Below, one piece after another: positions 1-11,817 of a stretch of 64,000 nt of DNA. Source of the DNA: Endothia cerciana (Eukaryota > Ascomycota > Sordariomycetes > Diaporthales > Cryphonectriaceae). The stretch is taken from contig JALRMH010000001.1 of assembly GCA_026119935.1 (NCBI GenBank), positions 434,001 through 498,000 on the forward strand, in the 5' to 3' direction. Under the pieces are notes generated by a model that saw only the letters and a program-made list of their open reading frames with translations, was not told the origin of the DNA and ran no database searches. Position 1 is the first letter of the stretch; every line of letters begins with the position of its first letter. Made by a program: the position numbers and the translations under genes.

Positions 1-371
1 GAGAGGTTGGACGGGATACTGGAGGTAACTACACTACAACACCTACTACCTACCTGTTCGCTAGCCTACCAGCTCGTTTTTTTCCCTATCAGGACTCCCA
101 AGAACCTTTCTTCCCCTGCCACGCTATCTGCGGCACCCCGTTCGAAGAACCATCATCCATGACATGGCGCGCCAGGGTTTGCCAGGCCCTCCCTCCCTTA
201 GTGTCCGCATGACCGACCACCCTTCCTCCCAGTGTCGTCCCCGATGCCCGGCGCAGCATCATTACCCGTTCAAACTGCCTCGCGCTGCCTCGCGCTGCCT
301 CACACTCCCTCACACTCCCCCCCCCCCCCCCCACAAACCCCTCGTAGTCCATCCCCGGCACCACGAGCTCG
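1..371. other. Upstream region of the DUF202 gene, no gene seen
   Basis: No supportable coding sequence. It holds a cytosine run of about 16 at 317-332 and pyrimidine-rich DNA leading to the ATG at 372. Short upstream ATGs (for example near 154 and 163) lie in frames without conserved content. Confidence 0.5.
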
Positions 372-943
372 ATGGCTGACGACCACCCACCGGAACCACA
401 GCTTGGTAGACAGCGCGCCGAGAGCATGAGCCCCGCCTTGAGCCCCGGCCAGAGCCCGCCGGTGTTCCGGAGCCCGCTGTACTGGGGCGGCAGCGGCAGC
501 GGCACGCCGCCGACGAGCCGCTCGCCGTTCTTCCGCGAGCCCGACGCGGACGTGGCGGCGGAGCCGGACGAGACGACGGGGATCATCATGAGCGGCACCA
601 ACAACAACAACAACAACAGCAGCAGCGCGCTGTCGGCCATGAACTACCAGAGCATGGCGCCCATGGACGGCGGCCGCGCGCGGGCGAGGAAGAGCGGCTC
701 CGCCCCGCCGCCCCCGCCGAGGAGCAATACCGGGCGGAGGAGGGGCACCGCGGGCGGCGATGGCTGTGGCGACGAGACCAACGGGGACGGGCACGGGTGG
801 AACAAGGAGGCCGAGGCGTGGTGGAAGACGCAGCTGGCCAAGTTCGGCTCGATCGAGCTGGAGAACAAGGGCTCCGTCGCCAGGGACCACCTGGCCTTAG
901 GTTGGTACCGCCCGTCGCCGCACAAGAGCTTACACCATATGGT

Positions 944-976
<33 letters not shown>

Positions 977-1449
977 AGATTGTTTGAATGCTGAGAGAAA
1001 AAAAACTCAATCTTCTAGAACGAACGTTCCTAGCCTGGCTGAGGACGTCCCTCTCCTTTGCCTCCATTGGCGTCGCCATCACGCAGCTCTTCCGGCTGAA
1101 CACCTCGCTCGAGAGCGAGGACGGCAGCTCGGACAGCGCCAACGCGCACACGCTACGGCACCTCGGAAAGCCGCTGGGGGGCATATTCCTGGGGATCAGC
1201 ATATTGATGCTGTTCCTCGGCTACCACAGGTACTTCCAGGCTCAGCAATGGATCATCAAGGGCAAGTTCCCGGCCAGCAGGGGCACGGTGATACTGGTGT
1301 CGCTGGTCGCACTGTGCCTCATGGTCATATCACTGTGAGTTTGACTGGTCCCCCCCCCCTCTCTCGAGCAGGGTTGTTGGTCCGCGAGAGGCTGACTCTT
1401 GTGTAGGATTGTGGTCCTCCTGGTGCAGCCTGCTGAGAGCAGCAGCTGA
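372..1449 (+). CDS. DUF202-domain membrane protein (3 exons)
   Basis: Exons 372-900, 1019-1334 and 1407-1449 join in frame to 295 residues. The first half (to about residue 150) is a low-complexity Pro/Gly/Ser/Asn-rich cytosolic tail. The second half matches the DUF202 family (YidH, and the transmembrane part of VTC proteins): the signature LARDHLANERTFLAWLRT appears here as ARDHLALERTFLAWLRTSLS and is followed by three hydrophobic helices. Intron 1 (118 nt, with a TG microsatellite) splits the Glu codon of the ER pair. Intron 2 begins GTGAGT, ends TGTAG, and leaves a 43-nt final exon that completes the third helix. The family is membrane-embedded; related domains sit in vacuolar polyphosphate polymerase subunits, but there is no SPX or catalytic VTC domain here, so no such activity is assigned. 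Confidence 0.88.
949..976. repeat. (TG)14 microsatellite inside intron 1 of the DUF202 gene
   Basis: An uninterrupted TG dinucleotide run lies within the 118-nt intron at 901-1018. Confidence 0.9.
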
Positions 1450-1992
1450 TGGGAGCATGGGATCAGAACCTGAGTCTTGCCTGGCCGCCTCAGCCTCGGG
1501 CCCTGCTTCAGGGAATTCAAGTCGATGGTGAGTTGGGCCGAGATCGTGGCCCGAGGGACGCCCGGGCAGCTCAACCCTTTCTCGCGTTTGGATCAGGATT
1601 ACCAGCGGGCGGCGCTGGAGCGTGTTGGAAGGCATAGCAACGGCGTCACGTAGATACTCTGTGTGTCCGAGAATTTCATGTTCTGGTCTGGTTATCACGC
1701 CCATGAGCTGCACACTGCACGTTCGGCCGTCCTGAGACTGTGAAACTGTGAGCCTGTGAACCTGTGAGCCTGTGCACCTGTGAACCCGCGCACCTGTGAA
1801 CCCGCGCACCTGTTGTACCCCGTAGCCGCACTCCGCAGGTCGGTCGGGGACAGGGATCGAGACCCCCCCGGGGTACTGTAGATGGCCCGTGCGCAACCGC
1901 CAAAAAAGTTCGAGAGCTACCGCCGTCACGAACCCACGCGATCGCTCCAGGCCCCGGAGGGAGACTCTTCCCACCACAAAACCCCCACAGCC
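1450..1992. other. Intergenic region, no gene seen
   Basis: Between the DUF202 gene and the mitoribosomal gene. Apart from the minisatellite at 1736-1812, I see only short non-conserved frames. Confidence 0.5.
1736..1812. repeat. Minisatellite of CTGTGAAC/CTGTGAGC-type units
   Basis: About 77 bp of degenerate tandem units. Units of about 9 bp (CTGTGAACC, CTGTGAGCC) grade into a 16-bp unit containing CACCTGTGAACCCGCG, present twice. Confidence 0.75.
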
Positions 1993-2083
1993 ATGTTCAA
2001 GCCCAGATTACGGATCCCGAGGGGGACACGCCTCCAGAGGCCCAGTCTGTCCTCGAACCCCCGCGGCTCGCCCACCTCGCCCT

Positions 2084-2119
<36 letters not shown>

Positions 2120-3156
2120 CGGCGCAGCGGAGGCCGATACACGCGACGCCGGCGAGGTGCGTGTACAGCGTGCCCAGGCTGAACGACGGCGAGAACTCCT
2201 TCGCCGAGGAGGGGGTGCCGGGCCTGTACTCAGTTAATGGCTTCGACGCTGCGTACACCACGTACCAGGAATGGTGCCTGCAGGAGCTGAACAAGTTGAC
2301 CGAAGGTACGCCGACATCATCCCCCCCCCCCCCCTATTGTCGTACACCTGACAGCCACAAGCCCTGCTGACGTGTCCCCTCCCTCCCCGGGCCACCAGGG
2401 ACCACGTACGTGGACATCGAGGTCAAGGACCTCGCCATCATGACCTCGCGCGAGCCCGGGCTCGCCCCCATCTTCAACTACGCCTCGATGGCGCACAACA
2501 ACCACTTCTTCTTCGAGTCGCTGTCGGCCTCGGGCGGCCAGGACCCCTCGGAGCACATGTCCGAGACCCTCAGGAGGGACCTCGAGCTCTCCTTCGGCAG
2601 CCTCGAGACCCTGCAGCGCGAGCTCCTGCTGACGGCCAACGCCATGTTCGGCCCTGGGTTCGTGTGGCTCGTCCGGTCCACCGACGGCTACGGCGCCCAG
2701 CGCTTCCCCTTCCGCGTGCTCGCCACCTACCTCGCCGGCTCCCCCTACCCGGCCGCCCACTGGCGCAAGCAGGGCACCGACATGAACTCGCAGGGCGGCA
2801 TCACCGACAGCGCCGGCGAGACCATCCGCCAGTACTTCGAGATGCAGAACGTGAGCAACGGCCGCCCCCCGCTGCACGGCGGGGGCGCCGCCGCGGCGGG
2901 GGGCGGCGGATTGAGCATGGAGGGCGCCAAGAGCCCCAACGGCGCCAGCGTCGTCCCCGTGCTGTGCGTCAACACCTGGGAGCACGCCTGGCTGTACGAC
3001 TACGGCGTCGGCGGCAAGCTCAACTACCTGGTCGCGTGGTGGTCCATCATCAACTGGGGCAAGGTCGACGAGAGGGCGAGCCTGGTCGGCGGGAAGGCGA
3101 TGACCTCGGAGCCGGCCCTGCCCTCGCGGCCGGAGAGGGCGGCGGCGGGGCGGTGA
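1993..3156 (+). CDS. Mitochondrial 37S ribosomal protein of the Fe/Mn-SOD fold (mS42/mS43 type)
   Basis: Exons 1993-2305 and 2399-3156 (93-nt intron, GTACG...CCAG) encode 356 residues. The N-terminus is basic with an alanine run at about residues 35-45, consistent with a mitochondrial targeting peptide. The SOD fold is visible as a helix MAHNNHFFFESL (compare the enzyme's NHTFYW region) and a C-terminal VNTWEHAWLYDY followed by WWSIINW (compare DVWEHAYYLDY). The metal-ligand Asp of DxWEH is Asn here, so catalysis is doubtful. Ascomycete mitochondrial small subunits contain such SOD-like proteins as a pair (Rsm26/Mrp1, i.e. mS42/mS43). I cannot say which of the two this is. A glycine/alanine-rich insertion interrupts the C-terminal domain around residues 260-275. 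An upstream in-frame ATG at 1882 is less likely, because the 1993 start gives a typical targeting peptide. Confidence 0.82.
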
Positions 3157-3940
3157 GGAGAGGACGGGGCCGGTGGTGGCCCGGGTGTACTATAACTTGC
3201 TGAGGGGGAGGTTGGGAAGGGGTGACGGCCTTTGGGGGGTCTCTCTCTATACCTACGCTGAGCCATCTCTCTTCCGTGCGTCGGCGTGGGCGTGTACAGA
3301 GTGGTCCCCAGCGCACCAAGGCGGAGGGAGCATAGACAGGATGGAAGGCGATGGGCCAGATTGACACTTTTTGCTCGTGAAATTCATCCGACGTGTTCCC
3401 ATGTGTATTGGTACGGTATGAGGCATCTTCTAGGCGCGGGTAGTTCGATGGGGCTCCCGTCGAATCAAGGTTCAATCACACTGGCCCTGAGCTGTCTGGC
3501 AAGATCAGAAATAACAATCTGATCGGCCCCTCGCCCACGGGCCCCTCTACAGCTTTTTTTTCGGCCTCATAATGTTCACTGGGCCATGGCAGGCCCGACG
3601 GCACGGAGACGCTCGCAAGTTTGAAGAATAGAAAGTATAATTTTTCTCTTTTCTCTTCTGGACTCAGTGATACTATAGTGGGTAGCAGTAATAGTAGTGT
3701 AGTGTGATCCCGGCCAAACACCCCACCCCCAGAAATCCAATTTGCAGGTATCTTTGTATGGCCCCCCTTCCCAATAAAACCAAAAAAAAACTAAAACCAA
3801 AAAACCCCCCAAAAAACGCCACGTGATGCATATATTATCCCCTGTCTTCTGCGAGGTCTTCCCCTTTCGCCCGAGGGCCCGGGGGGGGGGGGGGGAATTC
3901 GTTACGAGCCTCACTTCCGGGCCCGCGTTACGCTCGCTCG
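3157..3940. other. Convergent intergenic region, no gene seen
   Basis: Lies between the stop codons of two converging genes. It contains A-rich stretches near 3775-3815 that could help 3'-end formation, and a 15-G run at 3881-3895. Confidence 0.5.
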
Positions 3941-5518
3941 TCATATCTGCCTCCCGAAGTCCGAGAACCTCGTCTCGCGGTCGCCCGGCTGCCCGTCGCC
4001 GAACCTCCCCGGCGGTGCCAGACTGTGGGGGGACAGCGCGTTCTCGTCCGCGAACACGTTGATGTATGCGGCGGTCGGGCTCCTCGTGGCGCTCGACCCC
4101 CCGCCGCCGTACTCACTCACGGGGTTCATCCCGCCCACGGGCTCGAACCCGCCGTAGGCCCGCGCGGACGGCATCTTCAGCGGGCCCTGGAACTCCGACT
4201 TGCGGGTCGTGTCGCGGTACAGCTCCCCGTACAGCGAGCTCGCGGCGCGCGCGTGCGGGCCGGCCGTGGTGGGCGGGGACCGGGGCACCTGGCGCATTTC
4301 GCCCAGCTCGTCGTCCTCGTCGACCTCGCCGGTCCACCCTTCGTCGCTGCTAGAGCTCCTCCGCCCGGGGGTGCCCTTCTCGCTGCTCTGGCCGCCGCCG
4401 TAGTACTCGTGATGCACGCCCAGGCCCGCGCCGCCAGCCTCATCGGCACCACCGGCGGCGTCAGACGACCCCGAGTGTGGTGTTATCTTGCGGCTGAAGT
4501 CGCTGCGCAGCGTGCCCTCGTCGTGGGGGATGGGCTTGGAGATGGGGGCTCGCGTCGAGCCGCCCCTCGTCACCGGGTTGCTCAGGACGTTGCCAAAGGC
4601 GTCAGTGTTCTCATCGTCGGCGCCCTTCTCGCCCTGCTGCTTGCGCCTCATCTCCCTCTTGACGAAGAACATGATGATCAGCCCCAGACACACGGCCGCC
4701 GCGATGCCGCCAATCACGCCGCCTGCTACGACGCCGGCGTGTGCGGAGGAGTCGCGGCTGCTCGAGGCGGACTCGGGGCTTGAGTCGCCGCTGCCGGAGG
4801 TTGAGGTAGAGTCGGCGGCTGTTGAGGCCGTCGACGAGCCTTCCGAGCCGTCGCCCGCCCCGGAACCGGACGATGTGCCGGTGGCGGATGGACCCGAGGC
4901 CGTGGTCGGGCTGACGCCCGCTGTCACCGTCGCGCTGGACCCGCTCGAGCTCTGGGAGCCGCTGCTCGCCGTCGCCGTCGCCGAGGACGCCACCGAGCTC
5001 GTGCTCGGCTTGGCGCTCTGGTCCGCATCCTCCTCGCAGACGCCGTCGCTGGTACAGGAGTAGCCAAAGGGGCAGCACTGGCTGCCGCACGTCTCCAGAG
5101 TCCCCGTCAGGGCGGTGGTCATCACCACGGCGGCCGGGTGCTGGCTCTTGTCCTCGAGGGAGAGTTCACAAGGGATGGTCTCGATCTGCGTGCAGTTGCC
5201 GCCCGTGGGGCAGCATAGTGCCGTGGTGCCGCCGGCGAGCGATATGCATGTTGAGGTTGAGGGGCAGCAGAAGTCGGAAGGGAAGTCCGAGCCGCACTGG
5301 ACGTAGGAGGAGTCGCCGCATGAGGAGTCGCGGGTGAGGAGGTCTGCTGAGGGTGATGATGCTTGTGACCGTGTTATCAGAGGGTTGCGGATGGTGAAGG
5401 CTGATGCTAGGGTTGGTATTGTGAGGAGGACCAGGAGGACCAGGAGCGCCGCCGATGCCCTCGGCGCCGAGGAGGGACTCCCAGTCTGCTTCCTCATCGA
5501 TATCCTTCTTGTCCTCAT
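3941..5518 (-). CDS. Secreted/single-pass membrane protein with Cys-rich ectodomain
   Basis: One uninterrupted frame of 525 residues. A signal peptide covers about residues 1-40 (hydrophobic core, ASA-FT cleavage site). Fourteen cysteines follow between residues 67 and 161, including CC pairs at 84-85, 102-103 and 148-149. Next come a Ser/Thr-rich, probably O-mannosylated stalk (about 165-258), one transmembrane helix at about 261-286 (AGVVAGGVIGGIAAAVCLGL...) with a basic stop-transfer KREMRRK, and a roughly 230-residue cytoplasmic tail rich in Ser, Gly and Pro. The plan resembles fungal wall-stress sensors (Wsc/Mid2-like), but I do not recognise a WSC domain, so the function is open. Start: ATG at 5518; the ATG at 5497 would also keep the signal peptide. 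Confidence 0.8.
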   Translation of the reverse strand: MRTRRISMRKQTGSPSSAPRASAALLVLLVLLTIPTLASAFTIRNPLITRSQASSPSADLLTRDSSCGDSSYVQCGSDFPSDFCCPSTSTCISLAGGTTALCCPTGGNCTQIETIPCELSLEDKSQHPAAVVMTTALTGTLETCGSQCCPFGYSCTSDGVCEEDADQSAKPSTSSVASSATATASSGSQSSSGSSATVTAGVSPTTASGPSATGTSSGSGAGDGSEGSSTASTAADSTSTSGSGDSSPESASSSRDSSAHAGVVAGGVIGGIAAAVCLGLIIMFFVKREMRRKQQGEKGADDENTDAFGNVLSNPVTRGGSTRAPISKPIPHDEGTLRSDFSRKITPHSGSSDAAGGADEAGGAGLGVHHEYYGGGQSSEKGTPGRRSSSSDEGWTGEVDEDDELGEMRQVPRSPPTTAGPHARAASSLYGELYRDTTRKSEFQGPLKMPSARAYGGFEPVGGMNPVSEYGGGGSSATRSPTAAYINVFADENALSPHSLAPPGRFGDGQPGDRETRFSDFGRQI

Positions 5519-8500
5519 CCTGTCTCCGGTTTTTTATCTGGGCCTGGTTCGGATTATGTCGTTGTGAGCTGTGCTGGGTAGCTCAAGGCCGGCACGTAGC
5601 CGGGAAGGTGTTGTGCGCGCGCTCTGTTGTGTGGTGGGGGTGGAAGGCGCCTCCGGATGCTATCGGTCCTCGCGTCCTCTCTCGGATCTCTCCAGGAGAC
5701 CAGAGTTCCTTGTTGTTATTTTTTTAAAATTTTTTTTAATGATTAGATTAAACAGATATTGTGACAGAAGGTCAGGGAGGGAGGGACTTGGCCACAGTCA
5801 AGGAGGGGGTCGCAGTCACAGGTGTAGAGATGTGATCGACAATGTGGTCGTCCCACTTAGGTGGTCGTCCACACAACAAGAGAAGAGGATGGACAATGCG
5901 GCTTGTCACAGGGTTGCAAAAGGAGAAAAGGGAGAACAGAGGAAAACGGAGGACAAGGTCTGAAGGGAACATAAGCAGAGAAAGAAATGAAATACAGTAG
6001 CCAGCGGCAAGAAGCTCGGGATGCCAGACCACCTCACCTCACCTGGATGACGTCTGGTCGGGTTGGGCGTTACAGGTGTGTCGAATGGCCTTTGTCGTGA
6101 GTGCAGAGGACAGGCCTCCGGTACGACGACCATGTCATGCCCACCACCGTGATCGACGGGATCTCGACCGCTACGGGGCAATGCAAGCAAAGAGTGCGAG
6201 ACCCGATCTCAGGCCTCGATGACCAACGAACACGCAGGCATCGCAACGTCGCCGGCGGCAGGACAGTCAGGGCGAGTCGAGACGACTGGCCGTTGTGTGC
6301 CTAGGCGCCATGGGCTGGGGGGGGGGGGTCTCATAAAGGGTAGCGCAGGGCTGGGCGCGAACGTCAAATGGGTATGCAGAGCGGCTGTCGGCTGTCTGAT
6401 AGGACGCGCAAAGCGCAGGTCGAGGAATTGAAACATCGGATGGGTCGACGCCAGACCGCCTGCGGTGGCCGTATCCACCCGGGCGCGTATATTCCGGAGG
6501 GGGGGGGGGGGGCTTTGAGGCATCGTCGTTTCGACAGGAGCGGAGAGGCGCGGACATGAGAGGCTGCGGCGAATCGCTCGACCTACCTACCGTACGGCAC
6601 AGCGACAGGGGAGGGAGGGTTTGGTTTGCTGTAGGCCGCTGACAACGAGACGACTGGCCCGTGCTGTGCTGTGCTGCGCGCTGTGGTCAAAGAGGGTGAG
6701 ATGAGGTCGGCCCAAGTCGCGCCGACGTTGAAACTTGTCGAAACGGTTGGCTGGTGTTTGTCCGCAGTGGAAACACCAGGGGACAAAGGGCCAAGGGACA
6801 GATGGCCAGGGGACAAGGGCCCCAGTGACCCCAAAAGTTGTTAGCTAAGCAGTGCTAAGCAGGCGTGGCAGGCGTGGCAGGGCGGCTGTTTGGTGTCCTC
6901 GCGGGCCGGGCCAGGTGGGCGTGCACGGTTCAGGCTGTGTGTGGCAGCCATAAACCACACGTAAGACTGGTTGATGATCGCTGATGGGGCCCCCAGCGAA
7001 ACCCGTCCGTCAGAGGACATCAGGGGGTACTTAATAAGCCGGGGCCCCTCCTCCCCGCCGCGCAAACACATCTCCATCTCATGATTCCCCGTCCTCAGCG
7101 CCGACGCGTGAGCGAGGTGGTTGTTCAGGCTCCAGACACAGTTACACCTGGACACACCTGTCGGCAGTGGCCCAACGAACACATGCATGTCCCGCGAGGG
7201 ATCGGACGGCGTGGACATGCGAGATGCGAAAAATGCAACCAAGACACAGGCACACACACACACACCCCTCCTCTCTCCTGGGTACTGCTGGGCCATTCGG
7301 GATTGGGGGCCTGGGGGCCTGGACAAGGCCCGCCTCATCCCCCTTGCCGCTGTCCCTGCCTCTCCGGCATTCTGCCGCTCAGCCCTCCAGTCCAGGGCTT
7401 GTCCTCGCCACCACCATGACCACTAACTATCATGGTATGGGTAAGTCTGGTAGACCCACGGAGAAGGATTCCTGCCGCTCGATCTGCTATACCTAGGATC
7501 ATCATATACGGCATCAGATAGATCCCCATCTCCTGGGCCTCCACAGCGCCGCTGACGATCTGCACCGCCGAGGTACCAGCACCGCTATGTATGTATGCTG
7601 GCACGTTCCCGGCCGACTTGCGAGCAGCCCTTTTGCCTTCCTTGTCGTGCCCGTATAATTAACCCGAACCACTTTTCCTTCTTCGTCTTTTGGCTGCATC
7701 CCCTCGGCAGAGGCTGAGATCCCCCACCTGCTAGGTCCAGACCGGGTAGGTAGTATTTCTCCTCGTCTCCCCCTTCCCCCGCCTGCGGCCGCTCGCCGTA
7801 GCATCGCGGATGGGCATTGCAGCAGTAGTAGTACCACCATGATTATAAATATAGCATCGTCCAGCCTCACTGCTGTACGGTTCATGCTTGGTATTACTAC
7901 TTGGTATTACTATTACTACATAGTATGTATAAGCAAAGTCTGCCTGCCAAGGAATCTCCCATACTACTAACTCGCCGCGCGCCTCGTTTATCTGTGGCCC
8001 TACAGCGAACCGATCAAACGTCGGACCACAATAACATCACACCCAGGCCCACCTCTTGCTGGGGCCCGTTGCAAAAGATCCCAGCGATCCAGGTCCAGAA
8101 CACACATGGTACATACTATATAACACACTATGGTGCTATAGTCGTACTGTGGTAGCCCCGAACTAAGCTAGAGTCATCATCCCTGACAGGCGGCGGGTGA
8201 CGACGTTCCCGTCGACTCCACGGAGTCCACCCAGGTCCAACGTGCTCGTGGAGATTCAGCCCTCGTCCTGCAATGCCTCAAAATCGCCTATCTGGCCGGC
8301 AGTGTGGGGAGCCCCAAAAGTAACTTTTTCGCTTATTTACTTTTGATACAGGATCTGGCTCGGGGGTTTGAATGACGTGCACGATTGTGAAGGGGGGGGG
8401 GGTGGGCAGGTGGCGTGCGTGCGTGCGTGCGTCGGCCTGAGCACCTGGGCCAGTGTGGCGCGGCAGAACCAAGGGGAGCCGCCGGCGGCCCAGAGCTGAA

Positions 8501-9036
8501 GCCTTCACCGCTCGAGAGGAGTGCTGAGGAGAGGATGAAGTAGCCCATGATATATTACTTGCCCCTTCTGAAGGGGGGAGGGCGTTACTCCCTAACGAAC
8601 CACGTCCTGTGACCACGTCCATTCTTGCTTCTTCTTGTTCTTCTCCTCAGCCCCGCCGAGGTAGGTGAGAGGGGATGACTGGGTTCCGGGACAAGAGGCC
8701 GCGAGGCCCGTGGGAGGTCCGAGGACGACCGGGGCAGACACGCTGGGAAGCCGTGCGAGCGAGACTTGAGAAGCTGAAGGGATCATTATAGCATAGCTAC
8801 CGGTCTAAAAGAGTGCACTCGGGTCCGCGATGTGATGTCCGCTCTTGAAAATTTTATCGAAAGGGAAAAAAAAAGAAAAAAAAAATTAATACAACAGAAT
8901 GCGCCAGGCTTTGCAAGGGGGGGGGGCACCATGCCGTCGTCGACCCATGGTGTATGTATATATACACACGTAGATTTTTTTTTTTTTTTCTTTCTGTCCG
9001 GTCCGCAAACACCGGTCCCGCCCGGGACGCTCTCAT
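5519..9036. other. 3.5 kb gene-poor region
   Basis: No conserved coding sequence on either strand; the open frames are Pro/Arg/Ala-rich frame shadows of GC-rich DNA. It holds homopolymer G runs (about 6318-6327, 6499-6512, 8391-8402), a TTGGTATTACT direct repeat around 7889-7912, and a copy of the 15-nt motif ACTACATAGTATGTA at 7915-7929. Confidence 0.5.
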
Positions 9037-10568
9037 CTACTGCCAGGCGCCGTTGGACGGCTTGTTCCAGATCACGTCGGTGCTCTCGCTGTCCTGGTCC
9101 TTGGCGGACCGCGACACGTAGTACTCGGTCTTGATGCGGATCTTGTTCTCGAGGTCCGACGCGCCCACCATGCTGCTCGGCTGCACGCTGTGCAGCTCGT
9201 AATCGGTGTAGCCCGGCCGCCGGCCGCGGCCGCTCGCGCCCGGCCCGTAGGCGCTGCCCCCCTTGAAGGCGTTCGAGCCGCCGTTCGAGCTGCCCAGCGA
9301 CAGGAACCTGGGGAAGTACCGCTGCATGAAGGGCTTGAGGCGTGCCACTGCAGACCGCCACCGTTAGGAAACAGGAGCCCCATATACCACCGCCCGTCGC
9401 TACGGGACCAGGGGGGAGGGTAATACTTACTGCTGACGCACATGATCCCGATGTTGACCTCGATCGAAGACCACACGCCGACCTTCGCCTCGGCATACGT
9501 CGTATCCACATCGTCCTGGATCTCCGTGACGTAGACGATACGGACGATGGAGGCGATAACGCAGCTGTCCGGAGCGTGGCGTGGTCAGCACGTGAAGACG
9601 TGGGGGGGGCGGGGGCGGGGGCTGCGAAACGCCCTGTGTGCGTGGGGCCAGACTTACAATGAGCCGAGGGTCATGAGCACGCCGACCGTGATCTTCTGCT
9701 TGATGGGCATCTGGAGGCCGTGGACCAGGGGAATCGGCAGGACGATGACGATCAGGTCGGACAGGATGTTCAGCGCCGCGTGGGCCGCGCCAACGTTGTT
9801 GACGCAGTTGATGTTCGCCGGGACGAGGGGGTTGCACGGGCCCGCGATCAGCACCGTGAAGACGACGGTATAGATCAAGATGGCCACGGCGAGCATCCAG
9901 GTGCAGATTCGCCCCCACTTGGACCGGTTCACGGTGTAGAAGAGGGTCAGGAGGGCCAGCTTCGTCAGGCTAGGCGACCAGAAGTACGTGACGCTCATGG
10001 TGATGAGTTTCTGTATCCGGAGGGGCCGTCGTGAGTCCTGCTGGTCTGAAAACTCTTCTCAAGGAAGCCCGCGACGGGACCGCGAACAACTTACAGCATA
10101 GTAGCCCTGAACCTGCTCCACCGTGACATCCCAGAGGTGTTGCCCGTAACCATACTGGATGGCTGTATCACACACACGGAATGAGCTCATGTACCGTACA
10201 TGCTGAGGAGCAGACCTGCTCCGGGGGTCGGGGAGCCGAACTTACCAGCAATTGTGTATCCGAACGAGGCCGCACCTATAGCCCAAGACGCGAACACGAA
10301 GACTGCGAGAGAAGAAATATGGAGTGAGCACAGAGAGCGTCGAGGCTGGCTGCCGGGCGGGCGGGCGGGCGGGATCGCACTTACAGTCGCCAGGCTCCGT
10401 CCTCTTGTTGATGAAGGCGGACGTGTAGAATCTCAGGAGCATAAAGACCGTCGCGAGCAGGTAGGTGACCGAGTTGACGACGATGACTGCTATCTGGAGG
10501 CTCGAGTAGCCAGCATCGAAGTTGGCAGTCTGACCCGCCGGCGGATCTATCACGCCCACCTGCGACAT
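9037..10568 (-). CDS. Rhodopsin-domain seven-helix membrane protein (Fung_rhodopsin/SAT4 type, 6 exons)
   Basis: Exons 10568-10385, 10302-10246, 10162-10095, 10010-9658, 9564-9431 and 9347-9037 join in frame to 368 residues; all introns are GT-AG with GTAAGT or close donors. Seven hydrophobic segments are visible, with family hallmarks: an N-terminal FYTSAFINKR loop then DFVFASWAI; a YGYGQHLWDV loop; KLITMSVTYFWSPSLTKLALLTLFY; a cysteine-bearing loop AGPCNPL...NCVNN; LNILSDLIVIVLPIPLV; and VWSSIEVNIGIMCVS. This is the domain of PTH11-related receptors and many membrane proteins of unknown ligand. No CFEM domain precedes it. The C-terminal tail is Gly/Ser-rich and presumably cytoplasmic. Ligand and signalling partner cannot be read from the sequence. 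Confidence 0.9.
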
Positions 10569-11725
10569 GTTTTGAGGCCACCGAGGTGTATGGTGAGGCG
10601 GCTACTAGGCAGTTTCCGCTGCGGTCGAAAGAGGCTGCGCGGGAGGAGTTGGTGGTGTTGGTCTCGTTGTCGTTGGCGCTCGGTTGGTTCCCAAAAACGT
10701 GGGATGCGAGAAGAGCACGTTTGGGGGCCGGTAGGTTCGATATACCTAGATCTAGGGCTGAGGATCTGTCCGGGGCACCACATCTGGATATAGGGAAGTA
10801 AGGAAAAAGCATGCACCTTTTTTTTCTTTTTTTCTTCCTTTATTTCCTCTTCCTTGCCAAATCTGGGCCTTCCAGGATCGCCCCTACGCCTGCCGTTCCC
10901 CATGCGACCCAGATCCACACACTCTCACATGATACATACAGCCCGTCGAGGGCCCAGAGAGACTCCAAGGTTGCATCTGCCCAGGCTGAGACCCAGAAAA
11001 CTCCTACTCGACGATACCGAGGTGGTACAGGACCTCCCTGCGACCAATCCTGCGGAACTGGAGAATCCTTCGGATCCTTCAGCATGATGATCAGCGCCCC
11101 CCCCTGCATGATCCATCACCTCGTGGTAAATGGACGAAGACTGCCGCACTAGCCGTCTTACGGCAGATATTACACAAGACCATACCAAGGTTCGAGGCAG
11201 AACCTGCAAGCATCTGGTTTCCACACAGCCCGTCGTTCTGATGCCGATGCCGAGGGGGAAAAAACGGTGACCAGGGTGAGTTAAGAAGGAAAGAGAGAGA
11301 GAGAGAGAAGGGGGGTTGGGGGGGGGGAGAAAATAACGGCACACCTAGACGCGGTCACCACAAGTGCCCTCCCCCAGGGCACATGCATGAGAGGCGGGTG
11401 CTCGGGAAGCCTCCTCCCGCCCACATCGCGACGAGTGGCTGAGCCCTGGGGATCTGAGGAGAACTGAGACGGGCATACTAGCTGTGCCTTCTCTCCCTAA
11501 TCTCGCCAGGTTGCGACTTTCCGTAGGCGGTCATTGGCCCTTGCCGGAATCCCATACACACCTCGCCCAGCCCAGACCGGCGTGATCCTCCTTCACCCCT
11601 CCAGGGGAAGCGTGCCAAGCGTGCTGTATTATATCCATTTCTTCCGGAGAGCCGTTAAGCAAGTGGCTCGAGTGCCGTCGTACGGTCTCCGCAGGGGGTC
11701 TCCAGGTAAGCTGACCGGTTTGTTG

Positions 11726-11734
11726 CTCTCTCTC

Positions 11735-11798
<64 letters not shown>

Positions 11799-11817
11799 TC
11801 TCTCTCTCTTTCTCTCT
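11726..11817. repeat. Compound (CT)n-(TG)n-(TC)n microsatellite
   Basis: A CT-dinucleotide run to about 11780 is followed by a TG run (11781-11799) and more TC units. Confidence 0.9.
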
